DNA of 64,000 nt. Source: an uncultured Thalassotalea sp. Lineage in GTDB: Bacteria > Pseudomonadota > Gammaproteobacteria > Enterobacterales > Alteromonadaceae. The stretch lies in contig CANMZP010000006.1 in NCBI GenBank assembly GCA_947502355.1, positions 109,691 to 173,690 of the forward strand. Reading direction: 5' to 3'. The position numbers were made by a program, and so were the translations under genes. The notes under the pieces were generated by a model, which did not search any database, had not been told where the DNA came from, and was given only the letters and a program-made list of their open reading frames with translations. This document shows, piece after piece, positions 28,301 through 37,367 of this stretch. Position 1 is the first letter of the stretch, and each line of letters opens with the position of its first letter.

Positions 28301-29481
28301 AGCAAACCGAACAAGCAAATACCGCTAACAACATAAAAACGGCTAATGATTTAAGCCGCGATAGCAGGTTGTTGTTAGCCGATATTCCGAACTTACTGTT
28401 TCAATGTGACCGCTGTCAGTATAAGCAATTAAATCTGGGGGAGGTCTCTTTTGCCCTACAGCATGAAGGTAACGAAAGCCTAATCTTAAAAGACTTTATC
28501 GCTCAGCGAAATGGCACAAAACTCACCTTAAATGGTGATTGGCAGCAATCTTCCGATACAAATGCAACACGTCTGGTTGGTAAGCTCAATGTGAAAGACA
28601 TTGAACAAGAAATTGAGGCCTTTGGTTTTGAGTCAACCATTAAAGATAGCGGGGCGAAAAGTAGTTTAGAACTGAGCTGGCAAGGTGGACCAGATAATTT
28701 TAATTTTGATACGCTAAACGGCAAAGTAAAAATCGACTTAGATGATGGCTACCTTGCGGACGTTAGCGACAAAGGTGCACGGATTTTTTCACTGTTTAGT
28801 TTACAATCTTTGGTTAGGAAACTGACGCTAGATTTTCGTGATGTTTTCTCCAAAGGGATGTTTTATAACAGCATTAAGGCCAATTTCCATTTTGTAGATG
28901 GTGTTGTGTATACCGATAACATGCGTATGGATGCTACCGCGGGTAACCTGAGCGTGAAAGGAAACACCAATCTAGTGTCCAAACGATTGGATTATAAAAT
29001 GTCGTTTTCACCTAAAGTTACCTCGAGTTTACCAGTGATTATTGGTTGGTTGGTAAACCCCATTATGGGGGTTGCCATTTTAGCGGCCGATGAAGCAATT
29101 CAAAAAGCCGAAGTGATTTCATTCATTAATTTTGAGCTAACTGGCACCATAGACAAGCCTGAATTTAAAGAAGTAAATCGTAAAAGCCGCGACATAACGG
29201 TTGGCAAAAGTAAGCCTGATACAAAGCAGCAGCCCGAAACCCAAAAACAGCTCGAAACCCAAAAACAGCAAAAATCAGAACCGAAATCAGAGCAACTATC
29301 AGAGCAAGAAATTAAGCAAAAAGCGATGGCAGCGCCAGCATCAAAAGGTAACTTGGTTTTGCCTTCTAAACTGGCTAAATCTTTGCAAAAAGACGCGTTA
29401 GCAGAACACCGGTTAACCATCCCTAATGCCCTGTTTGAACCGCTTGTAAAACCAAAAAAAACTGAGCCGTTTTATGGATGA
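25321..29481 (+). CDS. yhdP: YhdP, AsmA-like phospholipid transport protein
   Basis: This is a 1386-residue AsmA-family bridge protein. An N-terminal membrane anchor (about residues 17-37) precedes a very long beta-rich periplasmic body with DUF3971 and AsmA-like C-terminal homology. Near 1190-1250 the conserved DDGYLADVSDKGARIFSLFSLQSLVRKLTLDF core is recognisable. In E. coli YhdP, TamB and YdbH together move phospholipids from the inner to the outer membrane. It starts with GTG overlapping the rng stop by one base. The C-terminus carries a Gln/Glu/Lys/Ser-rich tail (about 1305-1340) with a short duplicated unit. Confidence 0.93.
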   Translation: MAKLVVHLNKWLNRLYKSLAILLVLFAVLLSSLRILLPYAHTYKQDVEDYLNSGYQGQIQIGELTAGWHNLGPTLVVNDLVLTNSSAISIVIDEMDIGLDFWGSIQERAIKATNFTLIGAEIVIDQTKLFVDPPEQEDEQQQVATDLNAISDLMLKQIKRFSLRDSHLLLKTPYKEHQFTIEKLAWLNEQDQHKGIGKVQAADFPENTAKLVVDLTGDSFTDLYGQIYMEGNGLNLAPLFDKVLGEKGDQIDSNIHFKSWMNFKDGRSTDMQVVFEESQFNWNSFEQQHTLVIPQSQISFSRDGTKEHFYVQSSPINFEFNGEHWGDLTLQAEFDYTRWQANIDKVSLTKLWQLYPLFLENFPDLADYQNLNLQGEVENIRLQGNAEGLQGSLQFVEVGTDFAAGIPGIGNLNGDVFFDNQFAFINLHASNSAIDFNEGFERPIPYEYLSGQVKIEWQALQWRLAVENLRLTSTDLSLKADVQYLQKQDSVGELSIFAFLNNVDASKTRYYLPLSIMDESLVEYLNEAIYSGTVNQAAVIVNGPVDSFPYTDKSGVFVVDADLQDAKYRFEESWPAINGLEANLNFTANSMLITATGGDLAGIELTNVAVGIDDFDTSILTVDTPISGSFSAVETLMNNSPLAETVGETISFINPQGQVSGLFSLNLPLDDTDLAVAKGDFTLEGATINLSAPEMIFTDVSGRLSFNNERITTEDLAVLWRGMPLGFDVVADQKTTHYQVDIGIKGDWPKEAYQAQIPESLLKYVDGEVNWQGDLSLFIPEDGQLTYSVDIQSDLAQSQLLLPSPYTKPQGQSLSVVARAQGNGDTSNITANIGDNLSFYGDLKHESPTFARAHLVLGNEKMLLPMDGFHITTALDDIDFSQWYPLIDDILESLPESAETVAEAVAEPPLFSIPERIRGNVANVKFYGQDLSDVSFNLLHQTDSWLLQFNSEQLRSRFRFYHEFEEKGLAIEADFAHFEQAFSFLEETETVEKEQTEQANTANNIKTANDLSRDSRLLLADIPNLLFQCDRCQYKQLNLGEVSFALQHEGNESLILKDFIAQRNGTKLTLNGDWQQSSDTNATRLVGKLNVKDIEQEIEAFGFESTIKDSGAKSSLELSWQGGPDNFNFDTLNGKVKIDLDDGYLADVSDKGARIFSLFSLQSLVRKLTLDFRDVFSKGMFYNSIKANFHFVDGVVYTDNMRMDATAGNLSVKGNTNLVSKRLDYKMSFSPKVTSSLPVIIGWLVNPIMGVAILAADEAIQKAEVISFINFELTGTIDKPEFKEVNRKSRDITVGKSKPDTKQQPETQKQLETQKQQKSEPKSEQLSEQEIKQKAMAAPASKGNLVLPSKLAKSLQKDALAEHRLTIPNALFEPLVKPKKTEPFYG
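29232..29267 (+). repeat. Two tandem 18-bp units in the yhdP tail
   Basis: Two adjacent 18-base copies differing at one position encode PETQKQ-LETQKQ in the Gln-rich tail of YhdP. The period is a multiple of 3, so copy-number change would keep the frame. It is a candidate site for length variation. Confidence 0.7.
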
Positions 29482-30334
29482 AGTCAAACCTAGGCTCACC
29501 GCAATTCAGTTGTGTTCGAGCCCAAATGTCGAGCAAAACCTTGCCAATATAGAACATCAGCTTAAAGTGCTAACTCAATGTTACGGACCGAACCCTTGCC
29601 ACCTAGTGGTTTTACCGGAATGCTGCTTACTTTTTGGTGGGCGCGATAAAGATCAAGCATTGGTGGCACAGGAACTTGATGAAAGTTATTTGGCACAAGC
29701 TTTAGCTCAGTTAGCCAACAAGTATGGCGTGTTTCTCCTTGCTGGGAGTGTGCCCATTGTTTTTAACAATGACGATAAATTCAGTGCCAGCAGTTTATTA
29801 TTTTCGCCAGAAGGGCAATGTATCGCTCATTATGAAAAGATGCATTTATTTGATGTGACGGTGGATGATAATGAGCACAGCTACCGTGAGTCGGCAACAA
29901 CCTCTCGTGGTACTGGGCCTAAGGCAACCCAACTTCCGGCGTTTTGTCTGGGGTTCAGTATTTGTTATGACTTACGCTTTCCTGAATTATTTCGAGCCTT
30001 ACGGTCAAGTTCAGCCAAGGTCATTGCCGTGCCTAGTGCGTTTACCCAAGTAACAGGCGAAGCACATTGGCAACCTTTATTGCAAGCCAGAGCCATTGAA
30101 AATCAAGTTTACATTATTGCCGCAGGTCAGCAAGGTACCCATCAAAATGGTCGGCAAACCTATGGCCATTCTATGATTATTTCTCCGTGGGGTGAGGTTT
30201 TGGCAATAAAAGAGACGGGTACGGGTTTTATCAGTGCCCAATTTGATGCACAATTACAGCAACGTATACGAAGGGACATTCCTGTGAATGCCCATAATCA
30301 ATTTTCAGTCATACTGAACGACAAACGGAATTAA
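29474..30334 (+). CDS. Carbon-nitrogen hydrolase (nitrilase family; deaminated glutathione amidase-like)
   Basis: This 286-residue cytoplasmic nitrilase-superfamily amidase has all three catalytic residues visible: Glu49 (VLPEC), Lys122 (YEKMHLF) and Cys164 ([15 protein letters not shown]). The KMHLFD and CYDLRFPEL patterns are closest to the Nit1/deaminated-glutathione amidase branch, which repairs a side product of transaminases. It overlaps the 3' end of yhdP by 8 bases and precedes tldD by one base, so it belongs to this operon. The substrate is inferred from family similarity. Confidence 0.85.
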   Translation: MDEVKPRLTAIQLCSSPNVEQNLANIEHQLKVLTQCYGPNPCHLVVLPECCLLFGGRDKDQALVAQELDESYLAQALAQLANKYGVFLLAGSVPIVFNNDDKFSASSLLFSPEGQCIAHYEKMHLFDVTVDDNEHSYRESATTSRGTGPKATQLPAFCLGFSICYDLRFPELFRALRSSSAKVIAVPSAFTQVTGEAHWQPLLQARAIENQVYIIAAGQQGTHQNGRQTYGHSMIISPWGEVLAIKETGTGFISAQFDAQLQQRIRRDIPVNAHNQFSVILNDKRN

Positions 30335-30335
30335 C

Positions 30336-31775
30336 ATGAATCTTGTTGAACAAGAACTACTCCACGCCTGCCAATTAGGCGAAGACGATTTAAGCACCGC
30401 GTTAAATACCATTTGTCAGCGAGATGTTGATTTTGCTGATTTGTTTTTTCAATCTTCTAGTCATGAATCTTGGATGCTTGAGGACGGGATTGTTAAAGAT
30501 GGTTCTTATAACATCGAGCGTGGTGTCGGTGTGCGTGCGATAAGCGGTGAAAAAACCGGTTTTGCTTATTCCGATGACATTAATCCTCAGGCATTGCTTA
30601 AAGCTTGCCATGCGGCTAAAGGCATTGTGCAAACAGAAAAAAGTCAGAGCATTAAAGCGTTCTCAAGGCAAAATGACATCATTATGTATAGCGCCGATGA
30701 TCCCTTGTTGAGTTTGTCACAAGAGCAAAAAATTAATTTATTACATGAAGTAGAAGCCCATGCTAGAGCGCAGGACGAACGCGTTAAACAAGTTATGGTC
30801 AGTCTGTCTGGTGTTTATGAAAAGGTATTGATCGCCGCGAATGATGGCACCTTTGCGACCGATATCCGCCCTTTGGTTCGATTAAACTGTTCGGTATTAG
30901 TAGAGCAGGGCAGTCGTCGTGAAAGAGGCAGTTCTGGTGGTGGGGCTCGTACAGGTTACAGCTACTTTTTTGAAGTCGAAGGTGACCGTCCTCGATTCCA
31001 GAACTATGCCGAAGAAGCCGTTCGTCAGGCCTTGGTTAATATGCAAGCCATAGATGCCCCGGCAGGCATGCTTCCGGTTGTCTTAGGGGCTGGTTGGCCA
31101 GGTGTGTTATTACATGAAGCGGTTGGGCATGGTTTAGAGGGTGACTTTAACCGTAAAGGCTCTTCAGCCTTTTCCGGACGAGTTGGTCAGCAAGTTGCCT
31201 CAAAGCATTGCACCATTGTTGACGATGGTACGATAGCCGATCGTCGCGGTTCAATTGCCATTGATGATGAAGGCACGCCAGGGCAATACAATGTATTAAT
31301 CGAAAACGGTATTTTAAAAGGGTATATGCAAGACAAGCACAATGCCCACCTAATGGGTGTTAACCCTACGGGAAATGGTCGACGTGAGTCTTATGCACAT
31401 CTTCCGTTGCCTAGAATGACCAACACTTATATGCTTGCAGGAGAGCACTCACCAGAAGACATTATTGGCTCGGTAAAGCGCGGCATTTATGCCCCTAACT
31501 TCGCAGGTGGTCAGGTTGATATTACCTCCGGTAAATTCGTGTTCTCAACCGCTGAAGCCTACTTGATTGAAGACGGTAAAATTACCTCGCCAGTAAAAGG
31601 CGCCACGTTGATTGGTAGTGGTCCAGAAGCCATGCAAAATGTCAGTATGGTGGGTAACGATTTAGCCTTGGACTCAGGGGTAGGTGTTTGTGGTAAAGAT
31701 GGGCAAAGTATTCCGGTAGGGGTAGGTCAGCCAACATTGAAGGTTGATGAAATGACCATTGGTGGAACGCAATAA
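30336..31775 (+). CDS. tldD: Metalloprotease TldD
   Basis: This 479-residue zinc-dependent protease subunit has the HEAVGH motif near residue 260, the HExxxH active site of the TldD/PmbA family, followed by [12 protein letters not shown]. TldD forms a heterodimer with PmbA (TldE) that degrades unfolded peptides, processes microcin B17 and takes part in CcdA turnover. Its partner pmbA is 750 bases downstream, beyond the oppositely oriented darP. The full length matches the family. Confidence 0.97.
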   Translation: MNLVEQELLHACQLGEDDLSTALNTICQRDVDFADLFFQSSSHESWMLEDGIVKDGSYNIERGVGVRAISGEKTGFAYSDDINPQALLKACHAAKGIVQTEKSQSIKAFSRQNDIIMYSADDPLLSLSQEQKINLLHEVEAHARAQDERVKQVMVSLSGVYEKVLIAANDGTFATDIRPLVRLNCSVLVEQGSRRERGSSGGGARTGYSYFFEVEGDRPRFQNYAEEAVRQALVNMQAIDAPAGMLPVVLGAGWPGVLLHEAVGHGLEGDFNRKGSSAFSGRVGQQVASKHCTIVDDGTIADRRGSIAIDDEGTPGQYNVLIENGILKGYMQDKHNAHLMGVNPTGNGRRESYAHLPLPRMTNTYMLAGEHSPEDIIGSVKRGIYAPNFAGGQVDITSGKFVFSTAEAYLIEDGKITSPVKGATLIGSGPEAMQNVSMVGNDLALDSGVGVCGKDGQSIPVGVGQPTLKVDEMTIGGTQ

Positions 31776-31808
31776 ATCACCAGCTCATAAACCGAAAGTT
31801 TATAAAGG

Positions 31809-31843
31809 TTCGCCCCAGTAGTTATATACCAATAAGGGGCGAA
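31809..31843 (+). terminator. Possible terminator hairpin between tldD and darP
   Basis: A perfect 8-bp inverted repeat (TTCGCCCC / GGGGCGAA) with a 19-base AT-rich loop lies between the convergent tldD and darP genes and is followed by TTTATTT. The loop is long and the T-run imperfect, so termination is plausible but unproven. Confidence 0.4.
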
Positions 31844-31869
31844 TTTATTTGGCTAAGCTTTATTCTAAG

Positions 31870-32391
31870 CTAATATTCGATTGCAACGTGCTGTTTTAAA
31901 TACTGAAACAATTCTTTGTAATACTTACCTGGTGTTTCACTTTTCATTTCTTTGCTCGCCTGACGTACCAGTTGGCGAAGTTTTTGTCTTTCTAGTCCAG
32001 CATGTTCAGCCAACAGGCTTTCAATCAGTTCATTACCTTGAGCAATCACATCGTCACGTAACTGTTCCAGTTTGGTGTTTTTAACAATTTCAAAAGCGTG
32101 ACGGTTATTGATTTTCTCAATAGCAAATTTAAGGGCGTCAACATCCAAGTCTAAGATTTGTTTACTGATAAAGCGAATGTTACGCGCATAGGCATCATGC
32201 TTACCTTTGATTTTATCGGCAAGTCTAAGCGCTGCTTCAATTTCTTCATTAAGAGGTAATGTTTTACGCTGTGCTGGATTAAAGCCGGCAATGGTTAGCG
32301 CGAGCTCTTGCATGTCTTTTGAGTCGCGTTTTTGTTCTGATTTACTGATGATGATGATGTCTTCATCAATAGGTTTTTTTTTCTTGGCCAT
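31870..32391 (-). CDS. darP: Ribosome-associated protein DarP (YjgA, DUF615)
   Basis: This 173-residue highly charged, helix-rich protein of the DUF615 family has the characteristic SKSEQKRDSKDMQELA near residues 15-30 and LRQLVRQA-KE near the C-terminus. E. coli DarP (YjgA) binds the late 50S precursor and promotes maturation of the peptidyl-transferase centre. It lies between tldD and pmbA on the opposite strand and is divergent from pmbA. Confidence 0.93.
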   Translation of the reverse strand: MAKKKKPIDEDIIIISKSEQKRDSKDMQELALTIAGFNPAQRKTLPLNEEIEAALRLADKIKGKHDAYARNIRFISKQILDLDVDALKFAIEKINNRHAFEIVKNTKLEQLRDDVIAQGNELIESLLAEHAGLERQKLRQLVRQASKEMKSETPGKYYKELFQYLKQHVAIEY

Positions 32392-32529
32392 AATGTGCTT
32401 GATTTAAGGGGGTATTCGCTAATTATACAACAATTCTCAACTAATTTAAGCATGCTGTGATATGCTACTGTGCAATCAACCATTTTAATTAAAACACGAT
32501 CAATTTCGTGTCCCAAGAATGACGAAATA

Positions 32530-33873
32530 ATGGAAAATTCAGAATCGATTGATGTTGCCATGCAGCAAGTAGAAGAACGTGTAAGTCAGGTTTTAGCTTT
32601 GGCTAAAAAACTTGGTGCCGATAGCGCCGAAGTTTCGATGAGCAAACAGCAGGGCTTGAGTGTTTCAACCCGATTGGGTGAAGTAGATACCGTTGAGTTT
32701 ACCAATGATGGTTCATTGGGAATCACGGTTTATCAAGATGGTCGTAAGGGCTCCGCTTCAACCGCAGACTTGTCGGAAAAGGCTTTACAGCAATCGGTTC
32801 AGGCGGCGATAAATATTGCTAAATATACGTCGGTAGACCCATTTTCAGGCTTGGCAGATAAGTCGCTTCTGGCGATGGATACCAAAGATTTGGATCTTTA
32901 TCATCCCGAAGCGATAAGTACCGACAAAGCCATTGAAATCGCCACTGAGGCCGAAGTCACGGCGTTAAATGCGGATCCTAAAATTGTTAATTCAGATGGG
33001 GCCAGCTTTGCCAGTTACGAAGGTTTTAAAGTCTATGGTAACAGCCATGGTCAGTTGGTGGGTTACCCAAGTACTCGCCATAACCTGAGCTGTATGATGA
33101 TTTCGGCTCAAGACGAAGACATGCAGCGAGATTATGCCTATACCGTTAGTCGTGAATTTTCGGCATTAACTTGTGCCAAACAAATTGGTTTAGAAGCGGC
33201 GCATGCGGCCGTTAGTCGCCTTGGCAGTCAAAAGCTTGCTACGCAAAAAGTCCCTGTGATGTTCCGCAGTGATGTAGCTAACAGCATATACGGCCATTTT
33301 ATTGCCGCAATCAGTGGTGGTAATTTATATCGCAACTCTTCCTTTTTAGTGGACTCTATTGGTAAACAGGTCTTTCCAAAGCACTTAAATATTGTGGAAC
33401 GACCGCACATCCTTAAAGGGCTTGCAAGCAGTTGCTTTGACTCGGAAGGTGTCGCAACCCAAGATAGAGATTTCATTGTGGGTGGTGAGCTGCAGTCGTA
33501 TTTATTAACCAGTTATTCAGCTCGTAAACTTGGCTTAACGACAACCGGGAACGCCGGTGGTATCCATAACTGGCTCGTGTCAGCCAATAATGGAGATTTC
33601 GAGCAAATGCTGAAAACGTTAGGCACGGGCTTATTAGTGACAGAGCTAATGGGACAAGGTGTTAACGTGGTTAACGGTGATTATTCGCGTGGCGCGGCTG
33701 GCTTTTGGGTTGAAAATGGCAAAATAGCTTATCCGGTATCGGAAATTACCATTGCCGGAAACTTGCAAGAAATGTTTAAAGGCATTGTTGCTACGGGTAA
33801 TGACGTTGATATGCGAGGCAGCATTCAAACCGGTTCATTGATCATTGAAGAAATGCAGGTATCTGGGCAGTAA
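32530..33873 (+). CDS. pmbA: Metalloprotease subunit PmbA (TldE)
   Basis: This 447-residue partner of TldD is homologous to it but lacks the HExxxH zinc motif, as is normal for PmbA/TldE. Conserved segments include GLSVSTRLGEVDTVEF (about 40-55), GGELQSYLLTSYSARKLGLTTTGNAGG (about 318-345) and the final AGNLQEMFKGIV region. The frame is open to a GTG at 32470. The ATG at 32530 is preferred because the resulting length matches E. coli PmbA and the added residues have no family counterpart. Confidence 0.94.
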   Translation: MENSESIDVAMQQVEERVSQVLALAKKLGADSAEVSMSKQQGLSVSTRLGEVDTVEFTNDGSLGITVYQDGRKGSASTADLSEKALQQSVQAAINIAKYTSVDPFSGLADKSLLAMDTKDLDLYHPEAISTDKAIEIATEAEVTALNADPKIVNSDGASFASYEGFKVYGNSHGQLVGYPSTRHNLSCMMISAQDEDMQRDYAYTVSREFSALTCAKQIGLEAAHAAVSRLGSQKLATQKVPVMFRSDVANSIYGHFIAAISGGNLYRNSSFLVDSIGKQVFPKHLNIVERPHILKGLASSCFDSEGVATQDRDFIVGGELQSYLLTSYSARKLGLTTTGNAGGIHNWLVSANNGDFEQMLKTLGTGLLVTELMGQGVNVVNGDYSRGAAGFWVENGKIAYPVSEITIAGNLQEMFKGIVATGNDVDMRGSIQTGSLIIEEMQVSGQ

Positions 33874-33917
33874 TAACAAACCTTCTATGTTTTTGGTATA
33901 AGTTTTTGGTATTAAGC

Positions 33918-35276
33918 CTAACCAAGCAATAACGTCGCAGTACCAAGAAAGGCAAATATACCAACCACATCGGTTACGGTGGTTAAAATAACACTGCCGG
34001 CTAAGGCAGGGTCTATTTTCATTTTCTTCAGCATCAGAGGTATGGTTACCCCGGCGAGCCCGGCGGCGGTGAGGTTCATTAACATCGCAAAGGCGATAAT
34101 CGCACCAAGGAGCAGGTCCTGTTTCCAGATAGCGACAATACTGGCAATAAATATGGCCCATATCAGGCCGTTAAGAAAACCGATGGCGAGCTCTTTATGT
34201 AAAATTGTCCGGGCGTTATTATCACCAATGTGACCTAATGCCATACCACGGATAACCAGTGTTAAGGTTTGCCCACCAGCAACACCACCCATACTTGGCA
34301 CAAGGGAGTTTAAGATGGCCAGAATGGCCATTTGCGAGAGTATGTCTTCAAACATACTCGATACAGCAACCGCGGTTAATGCGGTGATTAGGTTAACGCC
34401 TAGCCACACTGAGCGTTGCTTAGTACTCTTTACCACCGGAGCGAAGGTATCGGCTTCGTCATCTAGACCCGCCATACTCATCATTGAGTGCTCTGCGTCT
34501 TCACGGATAATATCAATCACATCATCAATGGTGATACGACCGAGTAGGCGACTTTCTTCGTCGACTACGGGCGCTGAAAACCAGTCGTGACGTTCAAACA
34601 AAGTGGCGACTTCCGTTTCATCCATATTGGCCGGTATGGTTACGGTATCATAATTGGTAATATCGCTAATAGGTTGTTCTGGGCGAGCCGTTATCAAGTT
34701 CGCCAGGGAAACCGAACCAATAAATTTATCATGGCGGTTTACCACGTAGAATGAATCCGTCGCTTCAGGTAATTCACCACGTAAGCGTAAATAACGCATA
34801 ATAACGTCTATGGTTACGTCTGGCCTTAATGTGATGGTATCGGTATTCATGATACCACCAGCGGTGTCTTCTTCGTATGACAGTGCTTGTTCTACGCGAT
34901 GCCTGTCTTGGGCATCAAGAGAGATCAGTACTTCCTGATATACTGAATCAGGTAAGGTACGCAATACTTCGGCTAAATCATCAATATCCATGCCTTCAGC
35001 GGCAGCAGCAACTTTTTCCGGTTGCATAATCTTAAGGATACCTTTACGGACCTCTTCTGATAACTCTTCTAGAATTTCACCCTGGGAGTCCGGGTCAGTT
35101 AACTGCCAAAGTACATTACGGGTTTTCGAGGGTGAAGATTCAAGCAATAAGGCAATGTCAAACGCAGGCATATGTTGGAACATTTTGCGCACGTAAACAA
35201 ACATACCACTTTCTAAAGCAGTATTAATTTCAAGTAATCGTTTTTGGCTTATTTCTTGTTCAGATATTTCCGGCAT
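33918..35276 (-). CDS. mgtE: Magnesium transporter MgtE
   Basis: This 452-residue Mg2+ channel has a cytoplasmic helical N domain (about 10-130), two CBS domains (about 137-255) that sense magnesium, and a C-terminal membrane domain of five spans (about 285-450). The latter contains the PSMGGVAGGQTLTLVIRGMALG signature near 330-350. The downstream end of the rpoN-ptsO cluster lies 180 bases upstream of its start. Whether it is co-transcribed with ptsO is unclear. Confidence 0.95.
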   Translation of the reverse strand: MPEISEQEISQKRLLEINTALESGMFVYVRKMFQHMPAFDIALLLESSPSKTRNVLWQLTDPDSQGEILEELSEEVRKGILKIMQPEKVAAAAEGMDIDDLAEVLRTLPDSVYQEVLISLDAQDRHRVEQALSYEEDTAGGIMNTDTITLRPDVTIDVIMRYLRLRGELPEATDSFYVVNRHDKFIGSVSLANLITARPEQPISDITNYDTVTIPANMDETEVATLFERHDWFSAPVVDEESRLLGRITIDDVIDIIREDAEHSMMSMAGLDDEADTFAPVVKSTKQRSVWLGVNLITALTAVAVSSMFEDILSQMAILAILNSLVPSMGGVAGGQTLTLVIRGMALGHIGDNNARTILHKELAIGFLNGLIWAIFIASIVAIWKQDLLLGAIIAFAMLMNLTAAGLAGVTIPLMLKKMKIDPALAGSVILTTVTDVVGIFAFLGTATLLLG

Positions 35277-35456
35277 GATTCACCCTGTGCCGATACCCAT
35301 AAAGGGAATTGATTTTTAATTTTATAAAGACAAGTTTATCTTAAGTATTGGGCTTTAGCAGCTTTTTTCTAAAAAAGATCAGCAATTCTAACCCTTTGCG
35401 TTGAATGCGTAGGTAAAAGCTGTGAAAAGCGTGATTCGTGCAAAATAAACTATAGG

Positions 35457-35732
35457 CTACTCGCCTTCATCAAACTTATTGGAAAATAAATCACAAATTG
35501 CCGTCATTGCTTGTTCTGAGTCATCACCATCGGCGGTGATACGTACTTGCTTACCCTGGCTGCCTGTAAGTAACATTAGTGCCATAATAGAGTCGGCACT
35601 GGCGTGTTTACCTTCTAGATCTAAAGTGATAGAAGCTGAATAGTTTTGGCAGAGCTTAGCTAATTTGGTTGCGGCCCGAGCATGCAGCCCGAGCTTGTTT
35701 TCAATAAGTACAACGCGTTCAATAATGCCCAT
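35457..35732 (-). CDS. ptsO: Phosphocarrier protein NPr (nitrogen PTS HPr)
   Basis: This 91-residue HPr-fold protein has the phospho-acceptor His17 in GLHARAA; the residue equivalent to the HPr regulatory serine is in the ADSIMALMLL helix (about Ser48). NPr relays phosphate from EINtr to EIIANtr (PtsN). It begins 1 base after rapZ, in the conserved rpoN-hpf-ptsN-rapZ-ptsO order, which is why it is called NPr and not the sugar HPr. Confidence 0.94.
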   Translation of the reverse strand: MGIIERVVLIENKLGLHARAATKLAKLCQNYSASITLDLEGKHASADSIMALMLLTGSQGKQVRITADGDDSEQAMTAICDLFSNKFDEGE

Positions 35733-35733
35733 C

Positions 35734-36576
35734 TTATTTTAATTCTCGGTGTCTGATTTGTACGTCTTTTTCTTCTTTTTTAAACGCTGCAGCCAGCTTT
35801 TCAGCTAAATATACGCTGCGGTGTTTACCACCGGTACAGCCGATGGCAATCGTCAAATAAGTGCGATTGTTGCGCTCTAAATGCGGTAACCAGGTCATCA
35901 TAAAGCTGTTTATTTGCCATAAAAACTTGGTAACGATGGGTTGGCTTGCTAAAAACTCTTGCACGGGTTGATCTAAGCCATTGTATTCTTTTAAGCCTTC
36001 TTCCCAAAACGGGTTAGGCAAAAAACGAGCATCAAATACATAATCGGCATCGGCAGGAGCGCCGTATTTAAAGCCAAACGATTCAAACACAATAACCAGA
36101 CTACCGGTTTTCTGACCCAGTACTCGTTCTCTTACCAAATCGGCTAATTGGTGTGGGGTAAGCTTTGAGGTATTAATGTATAAATTTGCTTTAGCCGCGA
36201 TTGGCTCAAGCAATTTTTTTTCTTTTTCGATGGCCTGATCCAAAGCCATATTTTGACGGATCAGAGGGTGTAGTCGGCGAGTTTCACTAAAGCGGCGGAT
36301 TAACTCTGGATCATCTGCATCTAGATAGATCACATTTACATCCACCGATTGAGGTAAATACTCAATTATTTCAATAACATCTTTAGGGTTGTTTGGAAGG
36401 TTTCGAACATCCAAAGATACCGCCACATTCTCATAGTCGTTAATTACGGTGTGCGTTAAAGCCGGTAATAAGTTTACTGGAATATTATCTACGCAGTAGT
36501 AACCTAAATCTTCGAGTACTCTTAGGGCAACGGTTTTACCCGAGCCAGATCGTCCACTTACTATGATGAGTTTCAT
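35734..36576 (-). CDS. rapZ: RNase adapter protein RapZ
   Basis: This 280-residue P-loop protein has Walker A SGRSGSGKT (residues 7-15), followed by VALRVLEDLGYYCVDNIP, the RapZ/YvcJ hallmark. The C-terminal domain contains GCTGGKHRSVYLAEKLA (about 247-263), which binds sRNA and glucosamine-6-phosphate in E. coli. There, RapZ directs RNase E to the GlmZ sRNA and so controls GlmS levels. It lies 9 bases after ptsN. Confidence 0.96.
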   Translation of the reverse strand: MKLIIVSGRSGSGKTVALRVLEDLGYYCVDNIPVNLLPALTHTVINDYENVAVSLDVRNLPNNPKDVIEIIEYLPQSVDVNVIYLDADDPELIRRFSETRRLHPLIRQNMALDQAIEKEKKLLEPIAAKANLYINTSKLTPHQLADLVRERVLGQKTGSLVIVFESFGFKYGAPADADYVFDARFLPNPFWEEGLKEYNGLDQPVQEFLASQPIVTKFLWQINSFMMTWLPHLERNNRTYLTIAIGCTGGKHRSVYLAEKLAAAFKKEEKDVQIRHRELK

Positions 36577-36585
36577 GTGTGCTTC

Positions 36586-37035
36586 TTATTGTGCTGAGAT
36601 GAGTTGATACAGTTGGTCGGAGGTTTGACAGCGGCGTACTTTTTTACAGGTATCTTTATCACTGAAAAACTGAGCGATGCTTGATAAGGTTTGTAGGTGC
36701 TCCTGACAATGATCTTCAGGCACAAACAAGGAGAAAAAAATATCCACTGGCTTATTGTCTATGGCGTCAAACTCAATGGGATGTTCTGTCGTTAATAATA
36801 CCGCGATTACGCGCTCGGTATTCGCGATTCGTCCATGAGGGATGGCAATGCCATTGCCTATGCCTGTACTGCTTAATTTTTCTCGGCTTATCAGGCTGCC
36901 TAATAAGTCTTTTTCGGTCAATGAAGAGACTCGCTTGCTGGCGATTTTACTGATTTGTTCAAGAACGTTTTTTTTGCTACTGCCTGGCACTGCACACACG
37001 GTGCAGTCCGGGCCTAATAATTTTGCTAAATTCAT
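36586..37035 (-). CDS. ptsN: Nitrogen PTS EIIA component PtsN (EIIANtr)
   Basis: This 149-residue EIIA of the fructose/mannitol type has the phosphorylated His67 in GIGNGIAIPHGR. It is the output protein of the nitrogen PTS and regulates potassium transport and other targets according to its phosphorylation state. It sits in the rpoN cluster, 21 bases after hpf. Confidence 0.95.
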   Translation of the reverse strand: MNLAKLLGPDCTVCAVPGSSKKNVLEQISKIASKRVSSLTEKDLLGSLISREKLSSTGIGNGIAIPHGRIANTERVIAVLLTTEHPIEFDAIDNKPVDIFFSLFVPEDHCQEHLQTLSSIAQFFSDKDTCKKVRRCQTSDQLYQLISAQ

Positions 37036-37056
37036 ATTAGTATTTAAGGTATTAGC

Positions 37057-37344
37057 CTAGTGTTTTGCCATTTTTGCTTTATGTTTAAGCACTTGGCGGT
37101 CAAGCTTATCAATGAGTGAGTCAATGGCGGCATACATATCCTGATTGTCGGCACTACCGAAAATTTCGCCATTGTTCACATGTAAGGTGGCTTCTGCAAT
37201 TTGCTGAAGTTTTTCAACTTTTAAAACGACATGCACATTATTGATGTGATCAAAGTGTCGTTCTAGTTTTGAAAACTTTGTTTCTACGTATGAACGCATT
37301 GAGTCAGTTACTTCAACATGGTGACCTGAAAGATTAATTTGCAT
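37057..37344 (-). CDS. hpf: Ribosome hibernation promoting factor (short HPF)
   Basis: This 95-residue protein of the HPF/YfiA family has the usual MQINLSGHHVEVTDSMR start and a C-terminal helix rich in basic residues. The short form promotes 100S ribosome dimers together with RMF in gammaproteobacteria. It lies 23 bases downstream of rpoN, as in E. coli. Confidence 0.95.
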   Translation of the reverse strand: MQINLSGHHVEVTDSMRSYVETKFSKLERHFDHINNVHVVLKVEKLQQIAEATLHVNNGEIFGSADNQDMYAAIDSLIDKLDRQVLKHKAKMAKH

Positions 37345-37367
37345 AAGCAGTTTCCTTAGTTATTGGC

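Noticed and set aside
33874..33917. Terminator between the convergent pmbA and mgtE genes
   Set aside because: The gap contains a duplicated GTTTTTGGTAT but no stable hairpin.
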